Shown here: positions 61,681 to 64,000 of the stretch, in pieces
Position numbering within the stretch: position 1 is the stretch's first letter
Layout of the letters: each line of letters begins with the position of its first letter
Assembly: GCA_036785705.1 (NCBI GenBank)
Contig: JAWUZG010000056.1
Span: forward strand, 3,287,001-3,351,000
Direction: 5' to 3'
From: Acanthornis magna
Lineage: Eukaryota; Chordata; Aves; Passeriformes; Acanthizidae
Length of the DNA stretch: 64,000 nucleotides
Translations under genes and position numbers: made by a program
Notes under the pieces: model-generated
What the model was told of the DNA's origin: nothing
What the model saw: the letters and a program-made list of their open reading frames with translations, nothing else
Databases searched by the model: none

Positions 61681-64000
61681 GCAGAAAGTGGGGAATCTGG
61701 ATCGCCACTTCAGTACCTCCTTGTCACCGAATGGTTTATGGTATAGGCAACGTGTCAGAGACATGTAGATGTTTATCCGGGTTTACAGATAAGAGGTAAC
61801 CTAAACGCAGGGTGAATCAGCTTTCTGGCTCTCTCCAAAGTTATTTGGATTAGTTATGTGAGAAATACCTACTTGTATGAGGCCTGAAAAATTATTTTGT
61901 AGGCCCCCAGCTAAAAACACATAGGGCTGGCTCTGATCTTCCTATAATTTTTGGTTATGTAATAAAGTGTCATTAAACAAAATTAGTAGTACTCTCACTG
62001 ACTGCTATTTAAGCAAAATTTTTCCTGGGTATACTTTGTACATAATTTCTAGGATACAGTGTTCTGTTGTGAATAACCATATTCCACTTTTTTCACTTGT
62101 GTTCACTTAAGGAAGGTTCTGATTTGTATCAAGTAGTAATGGCTATTTCCAAAAGAACTGTTCTTTTTGTAATCAATACTTCTTTGAACTATGGCAGAAA
62201 TTGAAGCAAAATTACATTTCCACATTTCCATCTTCTTGGCTGTTCAGACCTTTTTTTTTTTTACTGTCTCTGCTGGTATTGTGATACTTATCTAAAAATA
62301 ATGGGATTGTATTTGGCTTACAGATTTGAGATTCATCGTTTTAAAATTACTGACAAATATTTGGAAAACTTCATGAAAACTTCATGATATATTTCTCCTT
62401 ATATATCTTCAGAGACCATAAGTTCAGTATTCTTTTTATGCGAAGTATTTGGCACAATTTGGCAAAGGTGGGGAGTGAACAAGGATGCATTGAGGTTTCC
62501 AAATACATAAACTTTATGCAAATATGTGTATATTGTATATGTACACTTTATCTGTAAAACCTTAGTATGATGAATACGGTCTTGTGCAGGTTTTGCTTTT
62601 TGAGGTCAAAAACTGTCTGATTATAGACTTTCGTTTCTGTTTGCTTGCATTTAATTTCAGCTGAGTTATGTGTTTCAGTCCTGTACTCTCTAAGAGTTCA
62701 AGCTGTTATCTTTACAAGCTGCTAAGATTGCATCCTAACTAGCAGAGTCTTGGGTCATTTCGATGACTAGTTAGAAATCAAATTTATCTTTGAGGAAACC
62801 GTTCGATGTTAATTTTTCTTTTAGACTTCTACTTCATTGCTGGTTTGTGACAGATGGTTTGAAAGCGCTACGTGCAGTGTCTTTGGGTTTGCCACTACAT
62901 GAACCTGATTCAGAAAGGACACGAAAAGGCAGTAAAAAAATTTAGTAAGTAAAAAATCAAACCACAATAATTTTTGTAGCATGCATGCCAGTTCCTATTA
63001 TGTAACTGAGAACTGCCTGATGCTATTCACCTTGCAGTTGCAGGCTCATTACTCTGCTATTTCTGGACCTCTGGTGCACTTTTCCTATGTAAAAGGATTT
63101 CTGCTTTTATTCAAGGCAAAACTGCAGGACTGAAGAGCATAACAGTGAGTATGGCTTAGAAGAAAGCTTAAACAGATAATCATAACCGACATACAGCCTA
63201 TAGGATAGTATTTGTTACTTGAAATTTCACTCAACAGCTGAACACTGCTCGTAAGGTATAACAAGTTTCCTCAATTACATTTTGTATAATACAGCAAAAT
63301 AGGGAGTTAAGGCATTACTCACCTTATACAGGTTGCTGAAGACAGACTAATAAGTAGGATGATGCTGGTAAAGATGTTTAAAAGAATTTCCTTTAAACCA
63401 CTCTTAAAACTCACGCTGTTTCTGACTGTGGTGCCCAACACTGTAAACTGGACTGTGTCCTGGGGAAGGAAAACCTGTTTTTTCTTGAAGGATGTAACAC
63501 AAAGAAAACACAGTGATACTAGGGATCATAAATACATTAGCTCATGCTTCATTGTTTCTAGAAAACGATTGCTTCATACAGCATGGGAAATATAAACAAA
63601 ACAGCAAACAAAACTCTTTTAGACAGATGATAGAGGAGTTCAGGGCCACAGAAATAAAGAAGCAAAAAGAATTAATTTAATTCTTTACATTTCTCGCAAT
63701 GAAAAACCCAATATAACTAACATATTGAAGATATTATTTCTTAAGAGATAAGGGACTTCTTGAAATAGACACAATTGTTAGTTTTGTTTCTTGCCTTGTT
63801 TTCAGCTGTCTAAATAGTATTCTGAACTTCAGGTCTTTCTCTTCTGTGGTAGAACTTTTAACAGTTTATCACTGTTCTGTGCAATTCTGTTTGGTCACAA
63901 GTAGAGAGTCTGCCATGGTACACTGATACATGCACAGAGTGGTGGCTGACACACAGATCATATCCAAAGCCTCTGTGTAATGGAGCACATTGCTTTCATG
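61681..64000. other. Right-end intergenic DNA
   Basis: AT-rich sequence without a recognised exon or repeat up to the window edge. Confidence 0.6.

Noticed and set aside
1..64000. tRNA, rRNA, known microRNA genes and CRISPR arrays
   Set aside because: No cloverleaf with A and B boxes, no rRNA core sequence, no regularly spaced direct repeats, and no microRNA precursor that I recognise.

Overview
This is vertebrate nuclear DNA, most likely from a bird and probably a songbird. Coding exons are short and split by long AT-rich introns. Promoters sit in CpG islands. The interspersed repeats are mainly CR1 LINE fragments, with two pieces of one LTR family that I associate with passerine birds. There are no operons, CRISPR arrays or other prokaryotic features. 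Three protein-coding genes can be read with confidence: BNIP2 (+ strand), GTF2A2 (+ strand) and GCNT3 (- strand). From memory, human 15q22.2 has the same neighbours in the same relative orientation, so the block looks syntenic; the genome neighbour left of BNIP2 would then be FOXB1. Layout. 1-170 is the tail of an LTR fragment cut by the window edge. 171 to about 26.7 kb is a gene desert, AT-rich, with one inverted pair of CR1 pieces at 7.75-8.34 kb, simple repeats and a few short hairpins; I see no coding exon there. About 26.83-27.18 kb is a CR1 3' end in sense orientation that runs straight into the BNIP2 CpG-island promoter (NRF1-type and CACGTG palindromes, a C19 run, a 12-bp minisatellite). 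BNIP2 has a non-coding first exon ending at 27458, nine constant coding exons from 31629 to 40836 that encode 312 residues, an optional 36-nt in-frame microexon at 38785-38820, and a possible alternative last exon at 43095. Its first intron holds a solo LTR of about 1.1 kb in sense. GTF2A2 follows, with a TATA-less CpG-island promoter near 45.57-45.68 kb, four coding exons from 46093 to 49818 encoding 109 residues, and a poly(A) signal at 50076. A 5'-truncated CR1 lies at about 50.75-51.02 kb and 51.0-55.1 kb is otherwise empty. A T28 tract and a MIR-like SINE core precede the 3' end of GCNT3, whose coding sequence is one uninterrupted, very GC-rich exon (55937-57229, minus, 430 residues). From 57.4 to 64 kb there is GCNT3 upstream DNA with two more antisense CR1 ends at 61.2-61.7 kb and no supported exon. 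The genes are not a pathway: BNIP2 is a BCH-domain scaffold for Rho-GTPase signalling and kinesin cargo, GTF2A2 is the small subunit of the general transcription factor TFIIA, and GCNT3 is a Golgi enzyme that branches mucin O-glycans. No clearly novel biological system was found. The most useful leads are the BNIP2 alternative exons, the CR1-promoter junction, a possible decayed retrocopy in a BNIP2 intron, and several unexplained hairpins.
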